Shown one piece after another: positions 7,869-27,645 of a stretch of DNA of 64,000 nucleotides. Position 1 is the stretch's first letter. Each line of letters opens with the position of its first letter. Below the pieces are notes generated by a model that was given only the letters and a program-made list of their open reading frames with translations, was not told where the DNA came from and ran no database searches. The stretch is from Tabrizicola oligotrophica (GTDB taxonomy: Bacteria > Pseudomonadota > Alphaproteobacteria > Rhodobacterales > Rhodobacteraceae): the NCBI RefSeq assembly GCF_011008935.1, contig NZ_JAAIVJ010000007.1:124001-188000 (forward strand), written 5' to 3'. The translations under genes and the position numbers were made by a program.

Positions 7869-8606
7869 ATGCAGGCAGAGGTGACATTGCGGCCCGAAGC
7901 CGGGGCGAAACTCGCGGTCTACTCTTGCTATTTCGGCGCGCATGAGCCCTTCAACCCCGAAGCGGCGGGCGCGGACGGGCAGGGCTATGACCGCTTTGTC
8001 TTTACCGATCACGACAGCCTGCCGACCTCTGCAGCCTTGGTGCAATTGCGCGATCAGGGCGAGGGCCCCGCGATCCTGTCGCGGCGTCCGAAGCTTTGTC
8101 CGCATCTGTTCTTTCAAGGCTACGACTGGGTGATCTATCTCGACAACAACGCCCGCTTCGTGCTGGATCCGGCCCGGATCGTGAAGCGGGTGGTCAAGGA
8201 GCATCCGGACCGGCCCGCCGGGCGCTATCTCTTTCGCCACCGCCGCCGAGACTGTGCCTGGGACGAGGCGGATGAATGTCTGCGGCTGGGCTACATGACG
8301 GCTGGGCAGCACGCGCAGGTGACGAACGTCTTCCGGCAGGCGGACTTCCCGCGCCACGCCGGGCTTTTCGTCAACACCTGCCTGATCCAGCGCATGGGCG
8401 ACGCGGCGACCGATGCGCTGAACGAGGCCTGGTATGCCAGCCTGACAACCGAGACCCGCCGCGACCAGGTGATGTTGCCCTGGCTTCTGGCCAGCCGGCA
8501 ATGCCCGCATCGGGTGCTGTCGGCCAAGGTGAAAAGCTGGGCCGACTGGCCGATCTACAGTCCCAAGGTCCGTGAGCGGTTCCGGGCCGCCCAAAACGCT
8601 GCGTGA
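7869..8606 (+). CDS. Glycosyltransferase-like protein (DUF616 type)
   Basis: 245 residues. The opening AVYSCYFGAHE, FVFTDHD near residue 45, the K-then-PHLFF segment and YDWVIYLDNN (about 88-97) resemble the DUF616/TOD1-MUCI70 glycosyltransferase-like family. In that family a D-x-N/D motif after the strand is thought to bind the nucleotide sugar. No signal peptide or membrane helix is seen, so it is probably cytoplasmic. Donor and acceptor are unknown. The ATG at 7869 was chosen; a TTG at 7839 is possible. It lies between the rplKA terminator and the rplJ promoter, splitting a normally continuous ribosomal cluster. Confidence 0.65.
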   Translation: MQAEVTLRPEAGAKLAVYSCYFGAHEPFNPEAAGADGQGYDRFVFTDHDSLPTSAALVQLRDQGEGPAILSRRPKLCPHLFFQGYDWVIYLDNNARFVLDPARIVKRVVKEHPDRPAGRYLFRHRRRDCAWDEADECLRLGYMTAGQHAQVTNVFRQADFPRHAGLFVNTCLIQRMGDAATDALNEAWYASLTTETRRDQVMLPWLLASRQCPHRVLSAKVKSWADWPIYSPKVRERFRAAQNAA

Positions 8607-8620
8607 TTTTCCTTAAGGGC

Positions 8621-8649
8621 TTGGAAATTCCCGTCCCAGGGGCTATGCA
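8621..8649 (+). promoter_or_regulatory. Candidate promoter of rplJL (rpoBC)
   Basis: TTGGAA (8621-8626), 17-base spacer, TATGCA (8644-8649), leaving a leader of about 230 bases before rplJ. Confidence 0.45.
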
Positions 8650-8885
8650 GCGCCTCATGCCAGCCTTCCGTGATTCGTCGCGGGGGTAACGCATGCTTTG
8701 TCCGAGACGGTGGGTGGCGCGCAAACGCCTTAATTTCCCTCCTGAGATGGGGTTCGAGACGCATTATTCCGGGGTTTCCTCGGGTGATCAAGGCTCGGGA
8801 CTTTATCGTGGACCCGAACGTGGCGGGCCTTCAGGCGCGTCACAAACATGAGCCGGGGGGAAACCCCCACACTTGGAGTGAAACT
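8650..8885 (+). promoter_or_regulatory. Long rplJ leader, candidate L10-L12 autoregulatory RNA
   Basis: The non-coding leader contains a conserved-looking CCTTAATTTCC...CCTGAGATGGGG segment (about 8728-8752). Close to the gene a GGGGG-AAA-CCCCC hairpin (8856-8868) lies 17 bases before the start. L10-L12 repression through the rplJ leader is well known in E. coli; binding here is inferred. Confidence 0.45.
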
Positions 8886-9401
8886 GTGGATAGAGCCCAA
8901 AAAGAGCAATTGGTCGAAGAACTCGGCCAAATCTTCGCAAGCTCTGGCGTTGTTGTGGTTGCACACTACGCAGGTATGACGGTTGCACAGATGCAGGACC
9001 TGCGCGCAAAGATGCGCGAAGTTGGCGGGTCCGTCCGCGTTGCCAAGAACACGCTCGCCAAGATCGCCCTTGAAGGCAAGCCCGGCGCCAAGATGGCCGG
9101 CCTGCTGACGGGCATGACCATGCTGTCCTACTCGGAAGACCCCGTGGCTGCGGCCAAGGTCGCCGAGGCCTATGCCAAGACGAACGACAAGTTCGTCATC
9201 ATTGGCGGGGCAATGGGCGGTGAGGTTCTGGACCAGGCCGGTGTCAAAGCCGTGGCCTCCATGCCGTCGCGCGAAGAGCTTATCGCTCAGATCGTGTCGT
9301 GCATTGGTGCGCCCGCGTCGAACATCGCCGGGGCCATTGGCGCGCCTGCTTCGAACATCGCAGGCATCCTCAAGACCATCGAGGAAAAGGCAGCCGCCTG
9401 A
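8886..9401 (+). CDS. rplJ: 50S ribosomal protein L10
   Basis: 171 residues from a GTG start ([17 protein letters not shown]). L10 anchors the L7/L12 dimers of the ribosomal stalk. The globular rRNA-binding domain has [12 protein letters not shown] and [12 protein letters not shown]. The C-terminal helix that binds L12 contains a near-perfect tandem repeat, [11 protein letters not shown] then [11 protein letters not shown] (about 139-160). I recall similar repeats in other Rhodobacteraceae L10 proteins, so it is probably not an assembly artefact. The GTG is preferred because GGAG lies just upstream and the fold begins there; the frame is open upstream to 8670. Confidence 0.97.
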   Translation: MDRAQKEQLVEELGQIFASSGVVVVAHYAGMTVAQMQDLRAKMREVGGSVRVAKNTLAKIALEGKPGAKMAGLLTGMTMLSYSEDPVAAAKVAEAYAKTNDKFVIIGGAMGGEVLDQAGVKAVASMPSREELIAQIVSCIGAPASNIAGAIGAPASNIAGILKTIEEKAAA

Positions 9402-9464
9402 TCCTTGCCTCGCGTGGGTTGACCCCACTTCGTTGGAACCCTCTCAAACTTACGGAATATGAAA

Positions 9465-9839
9465 ATGGCTGATCTGAACAAACTCGCCGAAGAGATCGTT
9501 GGTCTGACCCTGCTGCAGGCGCAGGAACTGAAGACCATCCTGAAAGACACCTACGGCATCGAGCCGGCCGCCGGTGGCGCCGTCATGATGGCTGGCCCGG
9601 CTGCTGCTCCGGCTGCTGCCGAAGAAGAAAAGACCGAATTCGACGTCGTTCTGACCGACGCCGGTGCCAACAAGATCAACGTGATCAAAGAAGTTCGCAC
9701 CATCACCGGTCTGGGCCTGAAAGAAGCCAAGGACCTGGTCGAAGCTGGCGGCAAGGTCAAAGAAGGCGTCTCGAAAGCTGACGCTGAAGGCTTCAAGAAA
9801 GCCCTGGAAGCCGCTGGCGCCAAGGTCGAACTCAAGTAA
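9465..9839 (+). CDS. rplL: 50S ribosomal protein L7/L12
   Basis: 124-residue stalk protein that recruits translational GTPases. It has the usual amino-terminal dimerisation helices ([20 protein letters not shown]), an Ala/Pro/Gly hinge (about 37-53) and a C-terminal factor-binding domain with [20 protein letters not shown] and [11 protein letters not shown]. An ATG two codons earlier is also in frame, but the family starts at MADL. Confidence 0.98.
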   Translation: MADLNKLAEEIVGLTLLQAQELKTILKDTYGIEPAAGGAVMMAGPAAAPAAAEEEKTEFDVVLTDAGANKINVIKEVRTITGLGLKEAKDLVEAGGKVKEGVSKADAEGFKKALEAAGAKVELK

Positions 9840-9845
9840 TCCCGT

Positions 9846-9863
9846 CCGGGGAGCAATCCCCGG
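9846..9863 (+). terminator. Hairpin between rplL and rpoB, possible attenuator
   Basis: CCGGGGA, GCAA loop, TCCCCGG; a short T-run (9870-9873) follows at a distance. E. coli has an attenuator at this position that makes more L12 than polymerase; a similar role here is inference. Confidence 0.4.
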
Positions 9864-10080
9864 CAAGGATTTTCGGGCTGGGGGCAGAGAAATCTGCCTC
9901 CAGTTTCTCGCGTCTTGGAAGGGGCTTTCGCGCAAAACCCCTTCCAAGGCGCGGCAAGGTTCGGGAGTCAGCCGACGGGACGGCTGGCATGAATGGAACC
10001 TTCCCCCTCTCTGCCCAAACGGCGCGCTCCTGTGGCCCGACAGGACCGCTCCGGGGAAAAGATGAAAGGTAACGACGAGC

Positions 10081-14214
<4,134 letters not shown>

Positions 14215-14230
14215 CGGATCTCCCCGGAAA

Positions 14231-14287
14231 GGTGCGTGCCAGCACGCACCCTACCGCGAATCCGTAGGGTGCGTGATCTCACGCACC
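14231..14287. repeat. Head-to-head pair of palindromes between rpoB and rpoC
   Basis: GGTGCGTGC/GCACGCACC (14231-14250) followed by CTACC, an 8-base spacer, then GTAGGGT and GGTGCGTGA/TCACGCACC (14268-14287). The CCCTAC and GTAGGG ends face each other. The same dimer layout with different arm sequence occurs at 22881-22932. Confidence 0.75.
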
Positions 14288-14325
14288 GCCCCTTCCCCGC
14301 GCCCTCCCATTCTTAGGATTTGGAA

Positions 14326-18567
<4,242 letters not shown>

Positions 18568-18587
18568 GATCGGAAGCCTGCACACGG

Positions 18588-18620
18588 AAAGGCCCCTCGG
18601 GAAACCGGGGGGCCTTTTGC
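18588..18620 (+). terminator. Rho-independent terminator after rpoC
   Basis: A 13-bp stem: AAAGGCCCCTCGG (18588-18600), GAAA loop, then its near-perfect complement to 18617, running into TTTT. Confidence 0.9.
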
Positions 18621-18684
18621 CTTTGTCCCCTCTGGTCCCGCCGCGCCCCGCCTGTTAGCAAAGGCGCGACGAACAGGAGCCGTC

Positions 18685-19611
18685 ATGGCAATCTCGGACA
18701 ATCTGCGCGGCGTGGCCTATATGTGCCTGTCGATGCTGGCCTTCACGGTGAATGACACCTTCATGAAATCGGTCACGGCCGAAGTGCCGCTGTTTCAGGT
18801 GATCTTCCTGCGCGGGCTGATCGCGATTGCCGGCCTTTTGGTAATGGGCGCAGTGACCGGCGCCTTTCGGCAAAGGCTGGCGGCGGGCGACTGGGGCCTG
18901 ATCGGCCTGCGCTCGGTGGCCGAGATCTTTGCCACGCTGACCTTTCTGATTGCGCTTCTCCACATGGAACTCGCCAACCTCTCGGCCATCATGCAGGCCC
19001 TGCCGCTTGCCGTGACGCTTGCCGCCGCGGTGGTGTTTGGCGACCGGATCGGCTGGCGGCGGATGTCGGCGATTCTGGCCGGCTTTGTCGGGGTGATGAT
19101 CATCATCCGCCCCGGAACGGCGGCCTTCGACATCTGGTCGCTGATGGGGGTGGCCTCGGTTCTGGCGGTTGTGGTGCGGGATCTGTCGGTGCGCCGGCTG
19201 GGGTCGCATGTGCCGTCGATCGTGGTGGCGCTTGGCGCGGCGGTCGTGGTGGCCGCGATGGGGCTCGGGTTTTCCATGCTGCAGGGCGTCGCGCTCTTTG
19301 ACGGCATGACAGGCTGGCAAAGCCTGACGGCAAGCCAGCTGGCCCGCGTTGTGGCCGCCGGCGCCTTTCTGATCGTCGGCTATCTTTGCGCGGTCACAGC
19401 GATGCGCTCGGGCGATATCGGCGTGGTGGCGCCGTTCCGTTATACCTCGCTGCTCTGGGCGATCGGGCTGGGTTTCGTGGCCTTCGGTGATCTCCCCGAT
19501 GGCTGGACGCTGGTGGGGGCCGGCCTGGTCGTGGCCTCGGGCATCTATACCCTTTTGCGCGAACGCGCGCTGCGCCGCGCAGCCGCCGCCCGGGCCCGCG
19601 CCGACAGTTGA
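18685..19611 (+). CDS. DMT-superfamily transporter (EamA family)
   Basis: 308 residues with about ten hydrophobic helices arranged as two EamA repeats (about 8-140 and 150-300). The first repeat has RGLIAIAGLLVMG, and the end of the second has LVGAGLVVASGIYTLLRE, the typical EamA closing segment. It is an inner-membrane drug/metabolite transporter; the substrate is not predictable (amino acids, nucleotides, S-adenosylmethionine and riboflavin are known for relatives). It stands alone between the rpoC terminator and rpsL, and its stop codon lies inside the rpsL -35 box. Confidence 0.85.
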   Translation: MAISDNLRGVAYMCLSMLAFTVNDTFMKSVTAEVPLFQVIFLRGLIAIAGLLVMGAVTGAFRQRLAAGDWGLIGLRSVAEIFATLTFLIALLHMELANLSAIMQALPLAVTLAAAVVFGDRIGWRRMSAILAGFVGVMIIIRPGTAAFDIWSLMGVASVLAVVVRDLSVRRLGSHVPSIVVALGAAVVVAAMGLGFSMLQGVALFDGMTGWQSLTASQLARVVAAGAFLIVGYLCAVTAMRSGDIGVVAPFRYTSLLWAIGLGFVAFGDLPDGWTLVGAGLVVASGIYTLLRERALRRAAAARARADS

Positions 19612-19636
19612 CATCCCGGTCGACTCTGCGTATCAG
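19608..19636 (+). promoter_or_regulatory. Strong candidate promoter of the str operon (rpsL-rpsG-fusA-tuf)
   Basis: Consensus TTGACA (19608-19613), 17-base spacer, TATCAG (19631-19636). The -35 box contains the TGA stop of the upstream transporter. Confidence 0.7.
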
Positions 19637-19642
19637 CCGCGC

Positions 19643-19676
19643 AACCCCCCTGCCCGGATTCTCGGGCGGGTGGGTT
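19643..19676 (+). promoter_or_regulatory. Hairpin at the start of the rpsL leader
   Basis: AACCC and GCCCG on the left pair with CGGGC and GGGTT on the right around a GATTCT loop, starting within a few bases of the expected transcript start. A second hairpin, TCTCCC-GTCGT-GGGAGA, lies at about 19738-19754. The leader is roughly 240 bases long. Possible ribosomal-protein control site; function inferred only from position. Confidence 0.4.
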
Positions 19677-19880
19677 CTGATTGCTTGATGTGGCCATGAT
19701 CCGGGCGCAAGCCCCGATCCTCTGAAATTCTCCGCATCTCTCCCGTCGTGGGAGAACATGCGGGTTTCGGTGTTTTGCGATAGGCGCAAATCACCCGTCG
19801 AGAAGCAGCGCCCCGGACCCGGGGCGAGTATTGACACCGCCCCGCCCGGAAGAACCGGCGTGGCAACACGAGGAAGTTTG

Positions 19881-20252
19881 ATGCCGACGATCCAACAGCT
19901 TATCCGGAAGCCCCGGGAAGCCCTGGTGCGGAAGTCCAAGTCGCAGCACCTGGAATCCTGCCCGCAGAAGCGTGGGGTTTGCACCCGCGTCTACACCACC
20001 ACCCCGAAAAAGCCGAACTCCGCTATGCGGAAGGTTGCGAAGGTTCGCCTGACCAACGGCTTCGAGGTCATTTCCTACATCCCCGGCGAAAAGCACAACC
20101 TGCAAGAGCACTCGGTTGTCCTGATCCGTGGCGGCCGTGTGAAAGACCTTCCCGGTGTGCGTTACCACATCCTCCGCGGCGTTCTGGATACCCAGGGCGT
20201 GAAAGACCGTCGTCAGCGTCGTTCGAAGTACGGCGCCAAGCGTCCGAAGTGA
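19881..20252 (+). CDS. rpsL: 30S ribosomal protein S12
   Basis: 123-residue decoding-centre protein. Streptomycin-determining residues are wild type: K43 in TPKKPNSA and K88 in [14 protein letters not shown], with the same numbering as E. coli. The C-terminal [14 protein letters not shown] is basic and rRNA-binding. The ATG at 19881 follows GAGGAAG. It heads the str operon, 11 bases before rpsG. Confidence 0.99.
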   Translation: MPTIQQLIRKPREALVRKSKSQHLESCPQKRGVCTRVYTTTPKKPNSAMRKVAKVRLTNGFEVISYIPGEKHNLQEHSVVLIRGGRVKDLPGVRYHILRGVLDTQGVKDRRQRRSKYGAKRPK

Positions 20253-20260
20253 GGAGATAA

Positions 20261-20734
<474 letters not shown>

Positions 20735-20746
20735 GGGAGCGCCATC

Positions 20747-22873
<2,127 letters not shown>

Positions 22874-22880
22874 CCGGTGT

Positions 22881-22932
22881 GGCGGGGTGAACCCCGCCCT
22901 ACCATCCCCGTAGGGTGGGGTTTTACCCCACC
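22881..22932. repeat. Head-to-head pair of palindromes between fusA and tuf2
   Basis: GGCGGGGT/ACCCCGCC (22881-22898) plus CTACC, a short spacer, then GTAGGG and GGTGGGGT/ACCCCACC (22914-22932). Same layout as 14231-14287 but with different, still self-complementary arms. Confidence 0.75.
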
Positions 22933-22960
22933 GCATCCAACCAGATAAGGAGTTTGCCAA

Positions 22961-24136
22961 ATGGCAAAGGCAAAGTTTGAACGCAACAAGCCGCACGTGA
23001 ACATTGGCACGATCGGCCACGTTGACCACGGCAAGACCACTCTGACGGCTGCGATCACCAAGTATTTTGGTGAATTCCGCGCCTATGACCAGATTGACGG
23101 TGCGCCGGAAGAGCGGGCTCGCGGGATCACGATCTCGACCGCCCACGTCGAGTACGAGACCGAAGCGCGTCACTATGCGCACGTCGACTGCCCCGGCCAC
23201 GCCGACTATGTGAAGAACATGATCACCGGTGCGGCGCAGATGGACGGCGCGATCCTAGTGTGCGCCGCCTCGGACGGCCCGATGCCGCAGACCCGCGAGC
23301 ACATCCTGCTCGGCCGCCAGGTGGGTATCCCCTACATGGTCGTCTACATGAACAAGGTCGACCTTGTTGATGACGAGGAGCTGATCGAGCTTGTCGAGAT
23401 GGAACTGCGCGAGCTGCTGTCGTCCTACGAATACCCCGGCGACGACATTCCGATCATCAAGGGCTCGGCCCACCAGGCGATGATCGGCGAGCGTCCGGAG
23501 ATCGGCGAGAACTCGATCCGCGCGCTGATGAAGGCGGTTGACGAATACATCCCGACCCCGGCGCGCGCCGTGGATCAGCCCTTCCTGATGCCGATCGAAG
23601 ACGTGTTCTCGATCTCGGGCCGCGGCACGGTTGTGACCGGCCGGGTGGAGCGTGGCGTGATCAACGTCGGCGACGAAGTCGAGATCGTCGGCATCCGCGA
23701 GACCAAGAAGTCGGTCTGCACCGGCGTCGAGATGTTCCGCAAGCTCCTGGACCGCGGCGAGGCTGGCGACAACGTCGGCGTGCTGTTGCGCGGCATCGAC
23801 CGTGAAGGCGTCGAGCGCGGCCAGGTGCTGTGCAAGCCGAAGTCGGTCAACCCGCACACCAAGTTCGAAGCCGAGGCCTATATCCTGACCAAGGAAGAAG
23901 GCGGCCGTCACACGCCGTTCTTCGCGAACTACCGCCCGCAGTTCTACTTCCGCACCACGGACGTGACCGGCACGGTCGAGCTGCCGGCCGGCACCGAGAT
24001 GGTGATGCCGGGCGACAACCTGAAGTTCAACGTGACCCTGATCGCCCCGATCGCGATGGAAGAGAAGCTGCGCTTCGCCATCCGCGAAGGCGGCCGCACC
24101 GTCGGCGCAGGCGTCGTGTCGAAGATCATCGAATGA
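22961..24136 (+). CDS. tuf: Elongation factor Tu, copy 2
   Basis: 391 residues, identical in protein to tuf copy 1 (3308-4483). By my reading the 20 base differences lie in two end blocks around an identical 471-base core (23500-23970 here). This is the str-operon copy, preceded by ATAAGGAG at good spacing, unlike copy 1, which has only AAGGG. Same GTPase motifs as copy 1. It is followed by the shared tail and a two-hairpin end. Confidence 0.99.
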   Translation: MAKAKFERNKPHVNIGTIGHVDHGKTTLTAAITKYFGEFRAYDQIDGAPEERARGITISTAHVEYETEARHYAHVDCPGHADYVKNMITGAAQMDGAILVCAASDGPMPQTREHILLGRQVGIPYMVVYMNKVDLVDDEELIELVEMELRELLSSYEYPGDDIPIIKGSAHQAMIGERPEIGENSIRALMKAVDEYIPTPARAVDQPFLMPIEDVFSISGRGTVVTGRVERGVINVGDEVEIVGIRETKKSVCTGVEMFRKLLDRGEAGDNVGVLLRGIDREGVERGQVLCKPKSVNPHTKFEAEAYILTKEEGGRHTPFFANYRPQFYFRTTDVTGTVELPAGTEMVMPGDNLKFNVTLIAPIAMEEKLRFAIREGGRTVGAGVVSKIIE

Positions 24137-24184
24137 TGATCCCGAGACGCGCCAGCTGAAGGCGGGTCGAAGATCGTCGAATAA
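24137..24184 (+). repeat. 3' tail of tuf2, shared with tuf1
   Basis: Same 48-base tail as 4484-4531, ending in a second in-frame S-K-I-V-E-TAA (one base differs from tuf1). Identity between the two copies stops right after the TAA. Confidence 0.8.
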
Positions 24185-24234
24185 TCAACCCTCCGGTTGA
24201 TGGGGAAGGGGCCGCCGAAGGGCGGCCCTTTTCC
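24184..24234 (+). terminator. Two-hairpin terminator after tuf2
   Basis: First hairpin ATCAACC-CTCC-GGTTGAT (24184-24201). The second is GGGCCGCC (24209-24216), GAAG loop, GGCGGCCC (24221-24228), then TTTT. Confidence 0.85.
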
Positions 24235-24304
24235 ATTCGGAAGGGCAGCGCAAAAGCCTTGTTTCCAAGGCTCCGCAATAATCTGCGCCAGCCCTGCGAA
24301 TCTC

Positions 24305-24332
24305 CTTGCCGAACCGGGTCGCGCGCTATAGA
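24305..24332 (+). promoter_or_regulatory. Candidate S10-cluster promoter
   Basis: CTTGCC (24305-24310), 16-base spacer, TATAGA (24327-24332), about 105 bases upstream of rpsJ. A CTTGCCA box also forms the -35 of the rpmC promoter candidate. Confidence 0.45.
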
Positions 24333-24436
24333 GACGCCCGGCGCGGCTCCGCATGGAGAATCGCGCTTTCGACTATTCACAAAGCGAACCTATGGGCCGG
24401 GCATTCCGCCCCGTCTACGTTCGGAAGGAAGAACTG

Positions 24437-24745
24437 ATGCAAGGTCAAACCATCCGCATTCGGCTCAAGGCCTTCGATTACCGCGTGCTGGACGCCAGCA
24501 CCCAGGAAATCGTGTCGACCGCCAAGCGCACCGGTGCCACCGTTCGTGGCCCGATCCCGCTGCCGAACAAGATCGAGAAATTCACGGTTCTCCGTGGTCC
24601 GCACATCGACAAGAAGTCGCGCGACCAGTGGGAGATCCGCACGCACAAGCGCCTGCTCGATATCGTTGATCCGACCCCCCAGACCGTGGACGCGCTGATG
24701 AAGCTCGACCTCGCCGCTGGCGTGGACGTCGAGATCAAAGTGTAA
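24437..24745 (+). CDS. rpsJ: 30S ribosomal protein S10
   Basis: 102 residues; 30S head protein that also acts as NusE in antitermination. It begins [19 protein letters not shown] and has [23 protein letters not shown]-type sequence in the long loop (split by residue 60) and the end [11 protein letters not shown]. The ATG at 24437 has GGAAGGAAG upstream; the frame is open further upstream but not S10-like. First gene of the S10 cluster. Confidence 0.98.
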   Translation: MQGQTIRIRLKAFDYRVLDASTQEIVSTAKRTGATVRGPIPLPNKIEKFTVLRGPHIDKKSRDQWEIRTHKRLLDIVDPTPQTVDALMKLDLAAGVDVEIKV

Positions 24746-24758
24746 GGGGGGCAGGAAC

Positions 24759-25466
24759 ATGCGCTCTGGCGTTATCGCAAAGAAGCTGGGCATGACCCGG
24801 CTGTTTCTGGAAAACGGCACTCAGGTGCCGGTGACCGTTCTGCAACTCGACAATCTTCAGGTCGTGGCGCAGCGCACCGCTGACAAGGACGGCTACACCG
24901 CCGTTCAGCTTGGCGCGGGCTCTGCCAAGGCCAAGAACACCACGGCCGCGCAGCGTGGCCACTTCGCCAAGGCGAACGTGGCTCCGAAGCGCAAGATCGC
25001 GGAATTCCGCGTGTCGGCTGACAACCTGATCGACGTGGGCGCGGAAATCACCGCCGACCACTACCTCGCGGGTCAGTTCGTCGACATCGCCGGCACCTCG
25101 ATCGGTAAGGGCTTTGCCGGTGCGATGAAGCGTCACAACTTCGGTGGTCTGCGCGCCTCGCACGGTGTGTCGGTCTCGCACCGTTCGCACGGGTCGACCG
25201 GCCAGTGCCAGGATCCGGGCAAGGTGTTCAAGGGCAAGAAGATGGCTGGCCATCTTGGTGCCGTTCGCACCACCACCCAGAACCTGCAAGTCGTCCGCAC
25301 CGATGCGGAGCGTGGCCTTCTGATGATCAAGGGCGCTGTCCCCGGGTCGAAGGGTGGCTGGGTCACCGTCAAGGACGCCGTGAAGAAAGCCGCTCCGGCT
25401 GGTATTCCGCTGCCTGCCGGGATTCGTTCGGCTGCACCTGCCGCCGCTGAAGGGGGTGAAGCATGA
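24759..25466 (+). CDS. rplC: 50S ribosomal protein L3
   Basis: 235 residues. An early-assembly protein whose extension reaches the peptidyl transferase centre. It starts [16 protein letters not shown], with the conserved loop [20 protein letters not shown] (about 127-146) that carries the modified Gln/His region, then [14 protein letters not shown]-terminal Ala/Pro-rich tail (about 208-235) is longer than in E. coli. It overlaps rplD by 4 bases, indicating coupling. Confidence 0.98.
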   Translation: MRSGVIAKKLGMTRLFLENGTQVPVTVLQLDNLQVVAQRTADKDGYTAVQLGAGSAKAKNTTAAQRGHFAKANVAPKRKIAEFRVSADNLIDVGAEITADHYLAGQFVDIAGTSIGKGFAGAMKRHNFGGLRASHGVSVSHRSHGSTGQCQDPGKVFKGKKMAGHLGAVRTTTQNLQVVRTDAERGLLMIKGAVPGSKGGWVTVKDAVKKAAPAGIPLPAGIRSAAPAAAEGGEA

Positions 25467-26083
25467 AACTTGATGTGATCAAGCTGGACGGCGGCAAGGC
25501 CGGTTCCATCGATCTGGACGAAGCGCTGTTCGGCCTTGAGCCGCGCGCCGACATCCTGCACCGCGTGGTGCGCTGGCAGCGGGCGCGTGCCCAGGCTGGC
25601 ACCCACTCGACGCTGGGCAAGTCGGAAGTGTCCTACTCGACCAAGAAGATCTATCGCCAGAAAGGCACCGGCGGCGCTCGCCACGGTTCCAAGAAGGCCC
25701 CGATCTTCCGTCACGGCGGCGTCTACAAGGGCCCGACCCCGCGGTCGCACGCCCATGACCTGCCGAAGAAGTTCCGCGCGCTTGGCCTGCGCCATGCGCT
25801 GTCGGCCAAGGCGAAAGCCGGTGAGCTGGTGATTTTGGATGCGGCCACCATGGCCGATGCCAAGACCGCCAACCTTGCCAAGATGGCCAAGGAACTGGGC
25901 TGGAAGCGCGCCCTCATCATCGACGGTGCGGCCGTTGACGCGAATTTCGCGCTGGCTGCCCGCAACCTCGATGGCGTGGACGTCCTGCCGACCATCGGCG
26001 CCAACGTCTATGATATCCTGAAGCGTGACACTCTGGTGATCACCAAGGCAGGTATCGAAGCTCTGGAGGCTCGTCTGAAATGA
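25463..26083 (+). CDS. rplD: 50S ribosomal protein L4
   Basis: 206 residues; lines the peptide exit tunnel and in E. coli represses the S10 operon. The tunnel loop includes [19 protein letters not shown] (about 62-80), the macrolide-resistance region, with the normal K and G residues. The body includes [20 protein letters not shown]. It overlaps rplC and rplW by 4 bases each. Confidence 0.98.
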   Translation: MKLDVIKLDGGKAGSIDLDEALFGLEPRADILHRVVRWQRARAQAGTHSTLGKSEVSYSTKKIYRQKGTGGARHGSKKAPIFRHGGVYKGPTPRSHAHDLPKKFRALGLRHALSAKAKAGELVILDAATMADAKTANLAKMAKELGWKRALIIDGAAVDANFALAARNLDGVDVLPTIGANVYDILKRDTLVITKAGIEALEARLK

Positions 26084-26376
26084 GCGCGAAACCCGAACAT
26101 TACGACCTGATCAAGAAGCCGATCATCACCGAAAAGGCCACCATGGCCTCCGAGGCTGGTGCGGTTGTGTTCCAGGTCGCCATGGACGCGACCAAACCGC
26201 AGATCAAGGAAGCCGTCGAGGCTGTCTTTGGTGTGAAGGTGAAGGCCGTGAACACCGTGGTCGCCAAAGGCAAGGCCAAGAAGTTCCGTGGCCGCGCCGG
26301 CGAGCGCAGCGACAAGAAAAAGGCCTATGTCATGCTGGAAGCTGGAAACACCATCGACGTTTCCACCGGCCTCTGA
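26080..26376 (+). CDS. rplW: 50S ribosomal protein L23
   Basis: 98 residues at the tunnel exit, docking site for trigger factor and SRP. It begins with [15 protein letters not shown] and has the conserved core [20 protein letters not shown] and the basic loop [16 protein letters not shown]. It overlaps rplD by 4 bases. Unusually, a 144-base gap with a terminator-like hairpin separates it from rplB. Confidence 0.98.
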   Translation: MSAKPEHYDLIKKPIITEKATMASEAGAVVFQVAMDATKPQIKEAVEAVFGVKVKAVNTVVAKGKAKKFRGRAGERSDKKKAYVMLEAGNTIDVSTGL

Positions 26377-26395
26377 TAGTTGGCAGCGAATCTCG

Positions 26396-26428
26396 CGGCC
26401 CCGGATTTCCGGGGCCGTGGAATTTTTT
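26396..26428 (+). terminator. Terminator-like hairpin inside the S10 cluster (rplW-rplB)
   Basis: CGGCCCCGGA (26396-26405) pairs perfectly with TCCGGGGCCG (26408-26417); five bases later come six T (26423-26428). The T-tract is set back, so partial termination or an internal regulatory step is more likely than a full stop. Confidence 0.5.
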
Positions 26429-26520
26429 CGAATCGGCAGGGGAAGCCCTGTCTGAACCGGGGACCTTCGGGGCCCTTAACCCGGGTCGCAAGGCCCGATA
26501 GCTGACGGAAGACAGAGAAC

Positions 26521-27360
26521 ATGGCACTCAAGTCGTATAAACCGACGACGCCAGGCCAGCGTGGGCTGGTTCTGATCGACCGTTCGGAGCTGTTCAAAGG
26601 CCGTCCGGTCAAAGCCCTCACTGAAGGCTTGACCAAGACGGGTGGCCGTAACAACACCGGGCGCGTCACGATGTGGCACAAGGGCGGCGGCGCAAAGCGT
26701 CTGTACCGCATTGTGGATTTCAAACGCCGCAAGTTCGACATGGCCGCTGTGGTCGAGCGGATCGAATACGATCCCAACCGCACCGCCTTCATCGCCCTCG
26801 TCCGTTACACGGACGGCGAGCTTGCCTATATCCTTGCCCCCCAGCGTCTGGCCGTGGGTGACAGCGTGATCGCTGGCGCCAAGGTCGACGTGAAGCCGGG
26901 CAACGCCATGCCTTTCTCGGGCATGCCGATCGGTGCCATCGTGCACAACGTCGAGCTGAAGCCCGGCAAGGGCGGCCAGTTGGCCCGTGCGGCCGGCACC
27001 TATGCCCAGTTCGTTGGTCGTGACGGCTCCTACGCCCAGATCCGCCTGTCCTCGGGCGAGCTGCGCATGGTCCGTCAGGAATGCATGGCCACCATCGGCG
27101 CCGTGTCGAACCCCGACAACTCGAACCAGAACTTCGGTAAAGCCGGCCGGATGCGTCACCTTGGCGTTCGCCCGACGGTTCGCGGTGTTGCCATGAACCC
27201 GATCGACCACCCGCACGGTGGTGGTGAAGGCCGGACCTCGGGCGGCCGTCACCCGGTTACCCCGTGGGGCAAGGGCACCAAGGGCAACAAGACCCGCAAG
27301 CCGAAGGCGTCGGATTCGCTGATCGTCCGCTCGCGTCACGCCAAGAAGAAAGGGCGCTAA
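26521..27360 (+). CDS. rplB: 50S ribosomal protein L2
   Basis: 279 residues. Conserved primary rRNA-binding protein near the peptidyl transferase centre. It has the RNA-binding OB and SH3-like domains ([19 protein letters not shown] near 42-60) and the C-terminal signature [18 protein letters not shown] (about 222-239) containing the essential His. It ends in a basic SRHAKKKGR tail. It follows a long gap after rplW and precedes rpsS by 3 bases. Confidence 0.98.
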   Translation: MALKSYKPTTPGQRGLVLIDRSELFKGRPVKALTEGLTKTGGRNNTGRVTMWHKGGGAKRLYRIVDFKRRKFDMAAVVERIEYDPNRTAFIALVRYTDGELAYILAPQRLAVGDSVIAGAKVDVKPGNAMPFSGMPIGAIVHNVELKPGKGGQLARAAGTYAQFVGRDGSYAQIRLSSGELRMVRQECMATIGAVSNPDNSNQNFGKAGRMRHLGVRPTVRGVAMNPIDHPHGGGEGRTSGGRHPVTPWGKGTKGNKTRKPKASDSLIVRSRHAKKKGR

Positions 27361-27363
27361 TCC

Positions 27364-27642
27364 ATGGCACGTTCCATCTGGAAAGGCCCGTTCGTCGACG
27401 GCTATGTCTTGAAAAAGGCAGAGACCGCGAAAGCTTCGGGCAAGAACGAAGTGATCAAGATCTGGTCGCGCCGTTCCACCATCCTGCCGCAGTTCGTTGG
27501 CCTGACTTTCGCCGTCTACAACGGCAAAAAGCATGTCCCGGTTGCGGTGACCGAAGAAATGATCGGCCAGAAGTTCGGTGAATATTCGCCGACGCGGACC
27601 TACTACGGTCACGCCGCCGACAAAAAAGCCAAGAGGAAGTAA
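27364..27642 (+). CDS. rpsS: 30S ribosomal protein S19
   Basis: 92 residues; 30S head protein contacting S13 and the A-site finger. Typical opening [20 protein letters not shown], core [22 protein letters not shown] and [12 protein letters not shown] end. It is packed 3 bases after rplB and 3 before rplV. Confidence 0.98.
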   Translation: MARSIWKGPFVDGYVLKKAETAKASGKNEVIKIWSRRSTILPQFVGLTFAVYNGKKHVPVAVTEEMIGQKFGEYSPTRTYYGHAADKKAKRK

Positions 27643-27645
27643 GCC

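Noticed and set aside
9300-9365. Tandem [10 protein letters not shown] repeat at the end of L10 as an assembly error
   Set aside because: The two DNA copies differ at several synonymous positions, and similar repeats are, as I recall, normal in related L10 proteins.
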